Of a DNA stretch of 62,857 nucleotides, positions 21,512 to 30,923 are shown one piece after another. The stretch covers positions 1 to 62,857 of the forward strand of contig CACIQS010000002.1 of assembly GCA_902588855.1 (NCBI GenBank). The letters run 5' to 3'. The notes under the pieces are model-generated. The model saw only the letters and a list, made by a program, of their open reading frames with translations. It did not search any database and was not told where the DNA came from. Made by a program: the position numbers and the translations under genes. Origin of the DNA: an uncultured Pelagibacteraceae bacterium (lineage in GTDB: Bacteria > Pseudomonadota > Alphaproteobacteria > Pelagibacterales > Pelagibacteraceae). Each line of letters opens with the position of its first letter. Positions within the stretch are counted from its first letter, which is position 1.

Positions 21512-22030
21512 ATGGCTATTAGAACGATTATTACAGAACCTAATAAATTACTTCGACAAGTTTCAAAACCAGTGGAAGCTGTAGGAAGTGAAGAGCAAAA
21601 ATTAATGAATGATATGCTCGATACAATGTATAATGCTAATGGTATTGGTCTTGCGGCAATTCAGATTGGTATACCAAAAAGAATTATAGTTATGGATATA
21701 AGTAAGGATGAAAATAAAAAAGAACCTAGATACTTTGTAAATCCAGTTATAAAAAATAAAGATCCAATCAAGGCAACCTACGAAGAAGGGTGTTTATCAG
21801 TACCAAACCAATTTGCTGAAATTGATCGACCAAGCAAATGTGAAGTAGAGTATTTAGATTACAACGGAAAGAAACAACTACTAAAAGCAGATGGATTGCT
21901 TGCAACATGCATTCAGCATGAAATGGATCATTTGGAAGGGATATTGTTTATCGATTATCTTTCAAAACTAAAAAAATCAATGATTATAAAGAAACTTTCA
22001 AAAATAAAATCCAACACGGCCGAAGTTTAA
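21512..22030 (+). CDS. def: Peptide deformylase
   Basis: The 172-residue metalloenzyme carries the three family motifs: GIGLAAIQIG (GxGLAAxQ), EGCLSVP (EGCLS) and QHEMDHLEG (HExDH). It removes the formyl group from nascent N-terminal methionine at the ribosome exit. The neighbour fmt, which starts 3 bases later, adds that formyl group to initiator tRNA. def-fmt is a near-universal pair, and truA follows. Confidence 0.98.
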   Translation: MAIRTIITEPNKLLRQVSKPVEAVGSEEQKLMNDMLDTMYNANGIGLAAIQIGIPKRIIVMDISKDENKKEPRYFVNPVIKNKDPIKATYEEGCLSVPNQFAEIDRPSKCEVEYLDYNGKKQLLKADGLLATCIQHEMDHLEGILFIDYLSKLKKSMIIKKLSKIKSNTAEV

Positions 22031-22033
22031 AAA

Positions 22034-22954
22034 ATGTCAAAAAAGTTAGTTTTTATGGGTACACCCATGTTCGCTGTACCAATTTTAAAATCTTTATATC
22101 AAAATGGATATAATATTTCCTGTGTATATACACAGCCACCTCAAAAATCAAAAAGAGGACAAAAAATAAATAAGTCTCCAATACAAGGTATTTCTGAAAC
22201 TTTAAATTTAGAATACAGAACACCACCAATTTTAAACAATGAAGAGGAATATAATTTTCTAAAATCTTTAGATGCCGATTTAGCAATAGTTGTTGCTTAT
22301 GGACAAATCATACCTAAAAAATTTCTAAGCTTAACTAAAACAGGTTTTATAAATATACACGCATCTTTACTGCCTAAATGGAGGGGTGCCGCACCAATTC
22401 AAAGATCTATTATGAATTTAGATCAGGAAACTGGAATAAGTATAATGAGAATTGCTGAAAAATTAGATACAGGGCCAGTTTGTAATAATTACAAAATTCA
22501 ACTTAATGAAAATTTGAACGCGTTAGAAATTAGTGAAAAACTTTCAAATTTAGCAGCAGAAAAAATTTTAGATAATGTTGATGATATTTTAGAGGATAAA
22601 GCAAATTTTGTTGAGCAAGATCATTTGAATGCCACTTACGCTTCTAAAATTCAAAAAACTGAAGGTCAAATTAATTGGGATGAAAATGCTGAAAAAATTA
22701 TTGGTAAGATAAACGGTTTATATCCATCACCAGGAGCATTTTTTAATTTTAATGGAGAAAGATATAAAATTTTAAAAGCTCAAATTGGAAGAGCTCAAGG
22801 AAATCCAGGGTCAGTATTGAGTGATAATCTTGAAATCTCTTGTGGTAATAATCAATCGATAATTGTGAAGGAAATTCAGAGACAGGGGAAAAGACCTCAA
22901 AATATTGGTGAATTTATACTAGGTTCGCAGATAAAAAAAGGCTCAAAGATATAA
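22034..22954 (+). CDS. fmt: Methionyl-tRNA formyltransferase
   Basis: The 306-residue protein starts KLVFMGTPMFAVPIL and has the formyl-folate site HASLLPKWRGAAPIQRSI with the catalytic Asn/His/Asp set (NIHASLLPKWRG, DTGPV). A C-terminal tRNA-binding domain occupies about 205-306. It formylates Met-tRNA-fMet using 10-formyl-tetrahydrofolate. It lies 3 bases after def and is directly followed by truA with no spacer. Confidence 0.98.
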   Translation: MSKKLVFMGTPMFAVPILKSLYQNGYNISCVYTQPPQKSKRGQKINKSPIQGISETLNLEYRTPPILNNEEEYNFLKSLDADLAIVVAYGQIIPKKFLSLTKTGFINIHASLLPKWRGAAPIQRSIMNLDQETGISIMRIAEKLDTGPVCNNYKIQLNENLNALEISEKLSNLAAEKILDNVDDILEDKANFVEQDHLNATYASKIQKTEGQINWDENAEKIIGKINGLYPSPGAFFNFNGERYKILKAQIGRAQGNPGSVLSDNLEISCGNNQSIIVKEIQRQGKRPQNIGEFILGSQIKKGSKI

Positions 22955-23695
22955 ATGTTTAGATATCAGCTTTTGATTGAATATTTGGGGACAAATTATA
23001 AAGGTTGGCAAATTCAAAAAAAAAATAAAACTATTCAAGGAATACTTCAAGACAAAATTAGAAAATTATTAAAAGAAAATATTACTATAGTTGGATCAGG
23101 TAGAACAGATGCTGGTGTTCATGCTATAGAGCAGTCTGCACATTTTGATTTAAAAAAAAAATTATTAAACTTTGATAAATTCATTAACTCAATTAATCAC
23201 TTTTTGAAAAATGAAAATATTGCAATTCTTAAAATAAAAAAAAGGGATAGTAATTTTCATTCAAGATTTTCTGCAAAAAAGAGAATTTATAAATATATTA
23301 TTTTAAATAGAACAAGTTCACCGGTGATTGAAAAAAACCAAGTTTGGCATGTAAGAAAAAAATTAGATTTAGATTTAATGAAATTGGGTGCAAAAAAATT
23401 AGTTGGTACTAAAGATTTCTCAACATTTAGAGCGTCAAGTTGTAATGCAAAAAGTCCAGTTAGAACAATGGATTTTGTAAAATTAAAATCTTCAAATGAT
23501 AAAATAGAAATTCAATTTAAATCTCAATCTTTTCTTCAACAGCAAGTGAGATCAATGGTTGGTTGTTTGAAATATTTAGGTGAAAAGAAATGGGATTTAA
23601 AAAATTTTGATAAAGCTTTAAAATCTAAAAAAAGATCAATGTGTGCTCCTCCAGCGCCACCTACTGGCTTATTTTTATCGAGAATTTTTTATTAG
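22955..23695 (+). CDS. truA: tRNA pseudouridine synthase A (positions 38-40)
   Basis: The 246-residue enzyme has the catalytic motif GSGRTDAGVHA with the essential Asp and the conserved YLGTNYKGWQ start, FHSRFSAKKRIYKY and FLQQQVRSMVG. It isomerises uridines 38-40 in the anticodon stem-loop of many tRNAs. It is the last gene of def-fmt-truA and its 3' end overlaps the opposing SET-domain gene by 21 bases, the longest convergent overlap in the window. Confidence 0.97.
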   Translation: MFRYQLLIEYLGTNYKGWQIQKKNKTIQGILQDKIRKLLKENITIVGSGRTDAGVHAIEQSAHFDLKKKLLNFDKFINSINHFLKNENIAILKIKKRDSNFHSRFSAKKRIYKYIILNRTSSPVIEKNQVWHVRKKLDLDLMKLGAKKLVGTKDFSTFRASSCNAKSPVRTMDFVKLKSSNDKIEIQFKSQSFLQQQVRSMVGCLKYLGEKKWDLKNFDKALKSKKRSMCAPPAPPTGLFLSRIFY

Positions 23696-24205
23696 ATTTT
23701 TTTTATTACTCATAGCAAATTTTTTATTTATCCGCCATCTAGACTCTGCTCTTACAATATACCCACAACAATTTTTTGAATCACACTTACATGGAAATTG
23801 TTGGTAATTTTCGTCATAACCAAAACCATAATCACAGGTAAATTCTTCACCTTTTTTAATATCTCTTATTGCTTTAACCCAAATTTTAAGACCTTTGCCA
23901 TCATAATCACAATTATTGTCGCAAGAATGATTAATTAATCCTGCAGTATTCCATGAAAAATCTCCATCGAGATCGTATTTTTTATTGATAGTAAATAAAT
24001 AGATTGGTTTACTATTGTCATACTTATCAGATTCTTCAGTTTGTTTTTTTGTAATTAGTTTACCAACGTAATCAATTATTTTGGTACCTTCTTTGATATC
24101 TCTAATAGCATAAAGTCCTCTACCTCTTTTATCGATATTAGATTTTTTAATTTTATATAATTTCATAAAGATTTTTTTATTTAGAGTTTTTCTTGGATTT
24201 ATCAA
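23675..24205 (-). CDS. SET-domain protein-lysine methyltransferase
   Basis: The protein is 176 residues from the ATG at 24205, which overlaps the TGA of the upstream deacetylase gene as ATGA. A shorter start at 24166 (Met14) is also possible. The SET fold shows GRGLYAIRDIKEG (28-40), the pseudoknot NHSCDNNC (92-99), the catalytic CDYGFGY with Tyr126, and a post-SET zinc cluster CKCDSKNCC (139-147). SET proteins transfer methyl groups from S-adenosylmethionine to protein lysines. The bacterial substrate is unknown. The translational coupling with an HDAC-type deacetylase suggests both act on protein lysines, which is inference. Confidence 0.9.
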   Translation of the reverse strand: MINPRKTLNKKIFMKLYKIKKSNIDKRGRGLYAIRDIKEGTKIIDYVGKLITKKQTEESDKYDNSKPIYLFTINKKYDLDGDFSWNTAGLINHSCDNNCDYDGKGLKIWVKAIRDIKKGEEFTCDYGFGYDENYQQFPCKCDSKNCCGYIVRAESRWRINKKFAMSNKKNLIKNSR

Positions 24206-25131
24206 TTAAATTCTAAAAGAGCATCAACATGTCTTTGAGTACTATCTTGTAGTGCTTTTAAATCATATCCACCTTCTAGTATAGACACTACATTACCTTT
24301 ACAAAATGATTTTGAAATTTCTAAAGTTCTTTTTGTAATTGTATAATAATCTTCCGCATTAAGTTTTAATTGTGCTAATGGATCATCAATATGAGCATCA
24401 AAACCTGCAGAAAACAGTAGAAATTCTGGTTTAAATTCTTTTAATTTCTTTAATACCAGTTCATAAGCATTTAAATATTCTGCAGCACTGGTTCCTGCTT
24501 CTAGTGGAATATTTAAAATATTATTGAATTTCCCAATCTCTTTTTCTGATCCTGAACCTGGATAATATGGAAATTGATGTGTAGAAATATATAAAACTTT
24601 TTCATTATTGAAAAAAATATCTTGAGTTCCGTTACCGTGATGGACATCAAAATCAATTATAGCTATTTTTTTATAACCATATTTTTCAATTAAATAATTA
24701 GCTCCAACTGCAACATTGTTATAAATACAAAATCCCATTGCTTTTTCTTTTTCTGCGTGATGACCCGGGGGTCTTACTGCACAAAAAGCATTTTTAAATT
24801 CTTTTTCTTCCACACCATCAATCGCTGCTATAATTGATCCAACAGCGTCCATAGTTGCCTCTTTGCTACCAGGGGAAACAACAGTATCTCCATCTAAAAA
24901 ATTAAAACCATTTTGAGGGTATGATCGATCGACATGATCAATATATTCAGAGGAATGAGTTTTTATTAATAATGATTTTTCAAATTTTGATGGCTTTTTC
25001 CAAATTAAATTTTTGTTATCTAATTTTTTAAAGTTATCAATAACAGCCGTAACTCTATCTATTTTTTCAGGATGTCCATCTCCTGTATTGTGATTTTTGT
25101 ATGTATCTGAAGTAATTAAACCTGTTTTCAC
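24202..25131 (-). CDS. Histone-deacetylase-family (class II-like) zinc deacetylase
   Basis: The 309-residue protein has every catalytic element of the arginase/deacetylase fold: RPPGHHAEK with His124-His125, the zinc ligands Asp162 and His164 in DFDVHHGNGT, the third ligand Asp245 in SAGFDAH, and the transition-state Tyr289 in EGGYD. Family members remove acetyl groups from lysines or from polyamines and other acetyl-amines (AcuC, AphA). The EGGYDL ending resembles class II and bacterial HDAC-like amidohydrolases. It sits after dapE (overlap 4) and is coupled to the SET gene by ATGA. The substrate is open: acetyl-lysine or acetylpolyamine. Confidence 0.9.
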   Translation of the reverse strand: MKTGLITSDTYKNHNTGDGHPEKIDRVTAVIDNFKKLDNKNLIWKKPSKFEKSLLIKTHSSEYIDHVDRSYPQNGFNFLDGDTVVSPGSKEATMDAVGSIIAAIDGVEEKEFKNAFCAVRPPGHHAEKEKAMGFCIYNNVAVGANYLIEKYGYKKIAIIDFDVHHGNGTQDIFFNNEKVLYISTHQFPYYPGSGSEKEIGKFNNILNIPLEAGTSAAEYLNAYELVLKKLKEFKPEFLLFSAGFDAHIDDPLAQLKLNAEDYYTITKRTLEISKSFCKGNVVSILEGGYDLKALQDSTQRHVDALLEFN

Positions 25132-26285
25132 TTAAAATAATTCTTTAATATATTTGAATAAATTAAAGTTAATTTTTTTAAATCATTTAAAGAAACTGCT
25201 TCATCTACTTTATGCATTGTTTTTCCAACCAAACCAAATTCTAAACAAGGTGCAATTTTTCTAATAAATCTTGCGTCAGAGGTGCCTCCTGTTGTTGAGA
25301 GTTCAGGTTTAATCTTAGTGATCTTTTTAATTACATCTTGGATCATATATGTAGTCTGATTTGGTTTAGTTAAAAAAGCTTCACCAGATACACTATATTC
25401 AATTTTGTAATTTGATTTATTTTTATGACAGATTTTCTTTAAAATTTTATTTATTTTTGTTTTAATAGAATTTGATGAATGTTTGTTATTGAACCTAATA
25501 TTAAAAGTTGCATTAGCCAAACCTGGGATTACGTTGTCAGCTGTATTATCAATATTTATTTTTGTAACCTCTAGGTTTGTTGGTTGAAAGTTTTTTGTTC
25601 CTTTATCAAATTTAATTTCTTTTAATTCTTTTAATATTTGAACAAGAGCAGTTGATGGATTGTTAGCTCTATGAGGATAAGCAACATGACCCTGAATACC
25701 TATAACTGAAAGTCTTCCATTCATACTTCCTCTTCGACCAATTTTGATCATTTCTCCCAATTTGTTTGGATTTGTTGGTTCTCCAACCAAACAAAAATCA
25801 ATTTTCTCTTTTCTTTTTTTTAAGTATTCGACAACTTTTTTTGTACCGTTAATAGCAACTCCTTCTTCATCACCAGTAATTAGTAAGCTTATAGAGCCAT
25901 TAAATTTTTTGTTATTTTTAATAAAAATACTAATGGCAGAGACAAAGGCTGCAATAGAGCTTTTCATGTCATTTGCTCCTCGTCCAATTAAATGTCCTTT
26001 TTTAATTGAGGGTCTAAAAGGATTTACAGTCCAATCGCGTAAATTCCCAGCAGGCACAACATCTAAGTGACCAGCGTAACAAAAATTTGGACCTTTAGAC
26101 CCAAGTCTTGCATAAAGATTTTTAACTGGTTTAGTGTTTTTTTCTTTAAATTCTAATATTTTAGTTTTGAAACCAAGTTTTTTTAATTTTTTTTCTAAAA
26201 ATTTCATTACTCCAGCGTCTATTGGGGTTACAGATGGGTAACGAATTAGCTCTTTCGCTAATTGTAATTCATTAAAGGTTTGCAT
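25128..26285 (-). CDS. dapE: Succinyl-diaminopimelate desuccinylase
   Basis: The 385-residue M20 metallohydrolase has the first metal and catalytic motif YAGHLDVVPAG, the GDEEG glutamate pair, the dimerisation (lid) domain with RRGSMNGRL and GHVAYPHRANNP, and the C-terminal GGTSDARFI. It hydrolyses N-succinyl-LL-2,6-diaminopimelate to LL-diaminopimelate for peptidoglycan and lysine. The adjacent dapD makes the succinylated precursor, which supports DapE over the related ArgE. It starts 1 base after the dapD stop and overlaps the deacetylase start by 4 bases. Confidence 0.95.
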   Translation of the reverse strand: MQTFNELQLAKELIRYPSVTPIDAGVMKFLEKKLKKLGFKTKILEFKEKNTKPVKNLYARLGSKGPNFCYAGHLDVVPAGNLRDWTVNPFRPSIKKGHLIGRGANDMKSSIAAFVSAISIFIKNNKKFNGSISLLITGDEEGVAINGTKKVVEYLKKRKEKIDFCLVGEPTNPNKLGEMIKIGRRGSMNGRLSVIGIQGHVAYPHRANNPSTALVQILKELKEIKFDKGTKNFQPTNLEVTKINIDNTADNVIPGLANATFNIRFNNKHSSNSIKTKINKILKKICHKNKSNYKIEYSVSGEAFLTKPNQTTYMIQDVIKKITKIKPELSTTGGTSDARFIRKIAPCLEFGLVGKTMHKVDEAVSLNDLKKLTLIYSNILKNYFK

Positions 26286-26286
26286 T

Positions 26287-27114
26287 TTAATCTCTTAAAA
26301 GATCGTTTACTGATGTTTTGGATCTTGTTTTTTCATCTACTTGTTTGATGATTACTGCACAGTATAATGAGGGCGCAGCAGGATTATTTTTGTCTGGTAA
26401 TGACCCAGGAACAACTACTGAGTAAGGAGGTATTTTACCATGAGTTACTTCACCAGTTTTCCTATTAACGATTTTAGTTGATTGTCCAATATACATACCC
26501 ATACTTAGCACCGAACCTTCACCAACTATTACACCTTCCACAACTTCTGACATAGCACCTACAAAAACATTATCTTCAATAATAGTTGGAAGTGCTTGTG
26601 CTGGTTCTAAAACTCCACCAATACCAGTTCCAGCTGAAATATGACAATTTTTTCCAATCTGACAGCAACTACCTGCACGACTAAAAGTATCCATCATTGT
26701 TCCTTCATCTATGTAAGCACCAATATTTACATAACTCGGCATTAGAACTACATTTTTAGCAACATATGACCCTTTTCTCATTGCAGTATTTGGTACCATT
26801 CTAAAACCTGCTTTTTCAAAATCAGCGTTTGACCATCCAGCTGTTTTTCCTTTTAACAAATGAGCTTTATCTCTCCAAGATGAATAGGGGCCATCTAAAG
26901 TTTCCATACCATGGATTCTAAAACTTAGCATAATTGCTTTTTTTAAGTGTTGGTGAGTCACCCATTGACCATCAATTTTTTCAGCAACTCTTGATTTACC
27001 GCTATCTAGATCATCTATTACTTGATTAATAGTATCTTTTAATTTTTGATCTGAATTTTGATTAATTTGATCTTTGTTTTCCCAAGCTTCATTTATAATA
27101 TTTTCTATACTCAT
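26287..27114 (-). CDS. dapD: Tetrahydrodipicolinate N-succinyltransferase
   Basis: The 275-residue protein has a helical N-terminal domain with the [20 protein letters not shown] segment and a left-handed beta-helix of hexapeptide repeats ([48 protein letters not shown]). The C-terminus is GSLPDKNNP. It succinylates tetrahydrodipicolinate using succinyl-CoA, committing carbon to DAP and lysine. It is cotranscribed with dapE downstream and the HAD phosphatase upstream (3-base gap). Confidence 0.97.
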   Translation of the reverse strand: MSIENIINEAWENKDQINQNSDQKLKDTINQVIDDLDSGKSRVAEKIDGQWVTHQHLKKAIMLSFRIHGMETLDGPYSSWRDKAHLLKGKTAGWSNADFEKAGFRMVPNTAMRKGSYVAKNVVLMPSYVNIGAYIDEGTMMDTFSRAGSCCQIGKNCHISAGTGIGGVLEPAQALPTIIEDNVFVGAMSEVVEGVIVGEGSVLSMGMYIGQSTKIVNRKTGEVTHGKIPPYSVVVPGSLPDKNNPAAPSLYCAVIIKQVDEKTRSKTSVNDLLRD

Positions 27115-27117
27115 AAT

Positions 27118-27789
27118 TTATTGGTTTTTTAATAACCTTATTTCTTTTAAAAATAAAGTAAGATTTTCAATTTTATAATCAATATATTCTTTGTCAGATT
27201 CTTTTTTACCCCATTCCTCATCATTAATTAACCAAGCAGTAACTGTTCCTCGATCTTTACCTATCGATAAGTTTTTTGCTATATCTTCAATGTACAAAGT
27301 TTCTTTTGGATCAATTTTGAATTTTTCTATCATTAAATCGAAAGCTTTAGCTTCTGGTTTTGGATGATATTCTGCATCTACAATATCAAATATACCTTCA
27401 AATTGGTCATCAATTCCTAGGGTTGTAGTGATATGTTTTACATGATTTTGACTACCGTTAGTAAAAACAAATTTTCTTAAATTTATATTCTCTAACTCAT
27501 ATCTTAATGTTGTATCTTTTTCTAAAAAAGATAAATCAATATCATGAACAAAATCTAAAAATTCTTTAGGATCAATTTCATGGTGAATCATTAGACCATT
27601 TAAGCTTGTGTTATATTTGTGAAAGTAATTTGTCTGAAGTTCTTTGGCTTTTTTTAAATCAACATTAAGTTTATTTGAAATATATTCAGTCATTTTTCGG
27701 CTTACTTGACCAAATACTGCCTCTAGGTCGCTATAAAGAACACCATCACAATCAAATAAAATATTTTTAATGTTGTTTAAATTTTTCAT
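27118..27789 (-). CDS. HAD-family phosphatase, pyrimidine 5'-nucleotidase type
   Basis: The 223-residue HAD hydrolase has motif I FDCDGVLY (nucleophile and acid aspartates), motif II FVFTNGS, and motifs III/IV around HPKPEAKAF and LYIEDIAKN. The FTNGS..H pattern and short cap resemble the SDT1/pyrimidine 5'-nucleotidase group, which dephosphorylates UMP/CMP and related nucleotides. In other alphaproteobacteria such a gene is commonly next to dapD or argB. The substrate is inferred only. It overlaps the argB stop by 4 bases. Confidence 0.85.
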   Translation of the reverse strand: MKNLNNIKNILFDCDGVLYSDLEAVFGQVSRKMTEYISNKLNVDLKKAKELQTNYFHKYNTSLNGLMIHHEIDPKEFLDFVHDIDLSFLEKDTTLRYELENINLRKFVFTNGSQNHVKHITTTLGIDDQFEGIFDIVDAEYHPKPEAKAFDLMIEKFKIDPKETLYIEDIAKNLSIGKDRGTVTAWLINDEEWGKKESDKEYIDYKIENLTLFLKEIRLLKNQ

Positions 27790-28652
27790 TGTCTAATTAA
27801 GGTTCCAGATCCTTCATCTGATAAAAGTTCAAATAGAAGAGAATGATTTTTCCTTCCATCTATTATAACAACTCCTTTTACTCCGTTACTAGCAACATCT
27901 AAGCAATTATTTATTTTTGGGATCATGCCACCAGTAATTGTTTCATTATCGATTAAGTTTTTTATAGACTCTGAATTAATTTCTGGAATAAGATTTTTAT
28001 TGTTATCTAAAACACCTTCTACGTCACTTAATATAATTAACCTTCTTGCGTTAATTTTTTTAGCAATATAGCCAGCTGCAGTGTCTGCATTGACGTTATA
28101 AGTTTGATCATTTTTATCCAAACCTAAAGGCGCAATAATAGGGACTTTTTTATCTGCTATAATTTTATCAATTATTGATTGATCTACATTTATAGGAGAG
28201 CCGACAAAACCAAGCTTTTCATTTTCTTGGATAACTGTTAAGATATTATTTTCCTTGGAATTAATACTCTGACTTTTACAACTTTTTTGATCTAGAGCAT
28301 TTATAATTTCTTTATTAAAATCAATTAATACTTCTTCTACAATTTTAATAGTTTCTTTGTCAGTTACCCTTAATCCTTTTACAAATTTACTTTCTAAACC
28401 TATATCATTAAGTTTATTACTTATTCTTTTTCCACCTCCATGAACAATTATCGGAGTAAATCCTAGTTTATTTAGTGTTGAAATATCTTGAATAAAAATA
28501 TCGAAAAGATTTTGATCAATTAAAACACTACCACCACATTTAATAACAATATATTCATCGTTATATTTTTCTAAATATTTTTTTACTTCCTCAGTTGAAG
28601 GACCATCTACCGGTAGAATTGTTTTTAATTCTTCTTTTTTAATATCCAACAT
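27786..28652 (-). CDS. argB: Acetylglutamate kinase
   Basis: The 288-residue amino-acid kinase has KCGGSVL, VHGGGKRIS, NVNADTAAGYIAKKINARRLIILSDVEGVL and GGMIPKI, which carry the ATP- and acetylglutamate-binding residues. It phosphorylates N-acetylglutamate in arginine biosynthesis; argD and argF lie at 57701-59799 of this window. Its ATG overlaps the yidC stop by one base (TAATG), so it is part of the rpmH-rnpA-yidD-yidC transcript. No PII-binding feature can be judged from sequence alone. Confidence 0.96.
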   Translation of the reverse strand: MLDIKKEELKTILPVDGPSTEEVKKYLEKYNDEYIVIKCGGSVLIDQNLFDIFIQDISTLNKLGFTPIIVHGGGKRISNKLNDIGLESKFVKGLRVTDKETIKIVEEVLIDFNKEIINALDQKSCKSQSINSKENNILTVIQENEKLGFVGSPINVDQSIIDKIIADKKVPIIAPLGLDKNDQTYNVNADTAAGYIAKKINARRLIILSDVEGVLDNNKNLIPEINSESIKNLIDNETITGGMIPKINNCLDVASNGVKGVVIIDGRKNHSLLFELLSDEGSGTLIRQ

Positions 28653-30328
28653 TAAGTTGTTGTTTTAACAGTCGTTCGTTTCATTATGAAAACTTGTTGT
28701 GCCATAGTTAAAATATTATTCACTGTCCAATATATTACCAACCCAGCTGGGAAAGGTGCCAAAATTATTGTTAGGAATAATGGAAAGAACATAAATATTT
28801 TTGCCTGCATGGGATCTGTTGGTGCTGGATTTAATTTTTGTTGAACCCACATAGATACACCCATTGCAACAGGCCATGCTCCAATGACCAAAAATGATGG
28901 TACATCATAAGGCAATAATCCAAATAGATTGAACAAAGATGTAGGGTCTCTCTCTGATAAATCTTGTATCCAGCCATAAAAAGGCATTTGTCTCATTTCA
29001 ATTGTTACAAATAAAACTTTGTATAAAGCAAAAAAAACTGGAATTTGGACAAGTATTGGTAAACAACCCGACATTGGGTTTACTTTTTCTTTTTTATAAA
29101 GAGCCATCATTGCTTGTTGCAATTTCATTTTGTCGTCTTTGTGAAGCTCTTTAAGTCTTGCCATTTCAGGCTGTAAGGCTTTCATTTTTGCCATGCTTCT
29201 AAACGAGAAGTTTGCAAGTGGGAAAAACGCTAATCTAATGCAAATTGTAATTGCTATAATTGCTAAGCCATAATTTCCAAGTAATTTAAAGAAATAATCT
29301 ATTCCAAAAAATAATGGCTTGGTAATAAAGTATAAAAATCCCCAATCAATTGTTAAGTCAAATTTGTCAATGTTTAAAGATTCAGCATACCCATCAATTA
29401 CATCAACTCTTTTAGCAGCCACAATAATTTGTAAGGTTTCCTCAATCAATGAGTTTTCATTAAGTTCCAATGGCTCTGTAGAAACAAAATTTGCTCTGAA
29501 CTTATCTTTGTAATCAAATGTTGTTTTAAATTCCTTTTCTCGCGGTGGAATTAGTGAAGTAACCCAGTATTTATCTCCAATCCCTAGCCATCCTTTTTGA
29601 GCTGTTCTTGAAAATTTCTTCTCTTGTATATCATCGTAATCTTCTTCAATAAGTTCATCATCAAGTGTTGCTACTAATCCTTCATGAAGGATATAGAAGT
29701 TAGATATATCAGGCATTTCATTTCTGATGATTTGCCCATAAGTATAAAAATCATATTTTTTATCTGTAGGATTGATTACACTTTGTTTGATTGAAAATAA
29801 ATATTTGTCATCTAAAGCAATCTCTTTTTCAAATGTTATACCTTGATCATTTGTCCAAGATATTTTTATAGGAGATTGATCTGTTAACTTGTTATTTCCT
29901 GAAACTTTCCAAATAGAACTTGAATTTGGTATTTCAACATTTTTATCAGATGTAATAAAACCACTTTCAATTAAATAGCCATCTTTTGAATTTCTTGGTG
30001 AAAGAAGTGTAACTTTTTCTTGAGAGTCTAGACTAATATTGTATTGTTTAAAAGTTAGATCATCAATTACGCCACCTTTAAGCGAAATAGAACCAACAAC
30101 ACTCTCATTTTCAAAATTAATCCTTTCACTTTGACTTAAAGCATCTTCTCTAGAAATTTCAGCAACATTTTCTTTTTGATCTAGTGAAGGTGTGTCACTG
30201 TTTTGTTCAATTTTATTTCCTTCAGTCATATTTTCTTTAGTAATTGGTGGAGGAGCAAAAAATAGTGAATATAAAACTATGACTGCTGCTGATAATGAAA
30301 TTGCTGCTACTATATTTTTTGTATCCAT
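28652..30328 (-). CDS. yidC: Membrane protein insertase YidC
   Basis: The 558-residue protein has an N-terminal membrane anchor (about 6-26), a large periplasmic beta-domain (about 60-320), and the conserved five-helix core starting around FGIDYFFKLLGNYGLAI. The core includes the cytoplasmic hairpin (MKALQPEMARLKELHKDD), GCLPILVQIPVFFALY and PAGLVIYWTVNN. It inserts and folds inner-membrane proteins alone or with SecYEG. It is cotranscribed in the classical rpmH-rnpA-yidD-yidC order. Confidence 0.98.
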   Translation of the reverse strand: MDTKNIVAAISLSAAVIVLYSLFFAPPPITKENMTEGNKIEQNSDTPSLDQKENVAEISREDALSQSERINFENESVVGSISLKGGVIDDLTFKQYNISLDSQEKVTLLSPRNSKDGYLIESGFITSDKNVEIPNSSSIWKVSGNNKLTDQSPIKISWTNDQGITFEKEIALDDKYLFSIKQSVINPTDKKYDFYTYGQIIRNEMPDISNFYILHEGLVATLDDELIEEDYDDIQEKKFSRTAQKGWLGIGDKYWVTSLIPPREKEFKTTFDYKDKFRANFVSTEPLELNENSLIEETLQIIVAAKRVDVIDGYAESLNIDKFDLTIDWGFLYFITKPLFFGIDYFFKLLGNYGLAIIAITICIRLAFFPLANFSFRSMAKMKALQPEMARLKELHKDDKMKLQQAMMALYKKEKVNPMSGCLPILVQIPVFFALYKVLFVTIEMRQMPFYGWIQDLSERDPTSLFNLFGLLPYDVPSFLVIGAWPVAMGVSMWVQQKLNPAPTDPMQAKIFMFFPLFLTIILAPFPAGLVIYWTVNNILTMAQQVFIMKRTTVKTTT

Positions 30329-30329
30329 A

Positions 30330-30578
30330 TTATTTTAATTTTGTATTTTTTTTAACAGGATCAAAACCTTCACCACCACCTAAAAATTTTATTGGATGAC
30401 AAGATAAGATTCTTTTAATACTTAAAAACAATCCTTTTAACAGACCAAATTCTTTAAGAGCATCAATACTATATTCTGAGCAAGTTGGTAAATATCTACA
30501 CGAATGTCCAAATAGAGGGCTAATTAGATATTTATAACCCTTGATAATTTTAATTAGTATATTTGTAAAAATATTCAT
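30330..30578 (-). CDS. yidD: Membrane protein insertion efficiency factor YidD
   Basis: The 82-residue protein has the DUF37/YidD signature: YKYLISPLFGHSCRYLPTC, SEYSIDALKEFG and LSCHP with conserved cysteines, preceded by an amphipathic N-terminal helix. It associates with the inner face of the cytoplasmic membrane and helps YidC-dependent insertion. It overlaps rnpA by 1 base and ends 1 base before yidC. Confidence 0.96.
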   Translation of the reverse strand: MNIFTNILIKIIKGYKYLISPLFGHSCRYLPTCSEYSIDALKEFGLLKGLFLSIKRILSCHPIKFLGGGEGFDPVKKNTKLK

Positions 30579-30919
30579 TATTTTATTTTTTCAAAATCTT
30601 GAAATAGAGTTTCTTTTATTAATTTGTATTCATTATTTAGCATAGATGACTTAGCGATAACAAGGAATGAATAATTAAAATTTATTGATATTTTTTTAAC
30701 TGCCTCGTTTAAAATATTCCTTAATCTTCTTTTTATCTTGTTTCTCTTAACTGCATTCCCAATTTTCTTTTTTGTTACAAAGCTAATATTGAGTTTTTTA
30801 TTATCTTTATTCATTAATTTACCAAAGAAAATAGTTACATACTTATTTGAAAATTTTTTTTGCTTAAGTAAATTTTTAAATTCCTCGTTTTTTGAAAGAG
30901 CAACAATTTTGCTTTTCAT
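30578..30919 (-). CDS. rnpA: Ribonuclease P protein component
   Basis: The 113-residue basic protein has the RNR motif region AVKRNKIKRRLRNIL and the preceding FVTKKKIGNAV, the RNA-contacting helix of RnpA. It aids the catalytic RNase P RNA in removing tRNA 5' leaders. The gene starts 4 bases after the rpmH stop and overlaps yidD by 1. The RNase P RNA itself is not in the window. Confidence 0.96.
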   Translation of the reverse strand: MKSKIVALSKNEEFKNLLKQKKFSNKYVTIFFGKLMNKDNKKLNISFVTKKKIGNAVKRNKIKRRLRNILNEAVKKISINFNYSFLVIAKSSMLNNEYKLIKETLFQDFEKIK

Positions 30920-30923
30920 TAAT

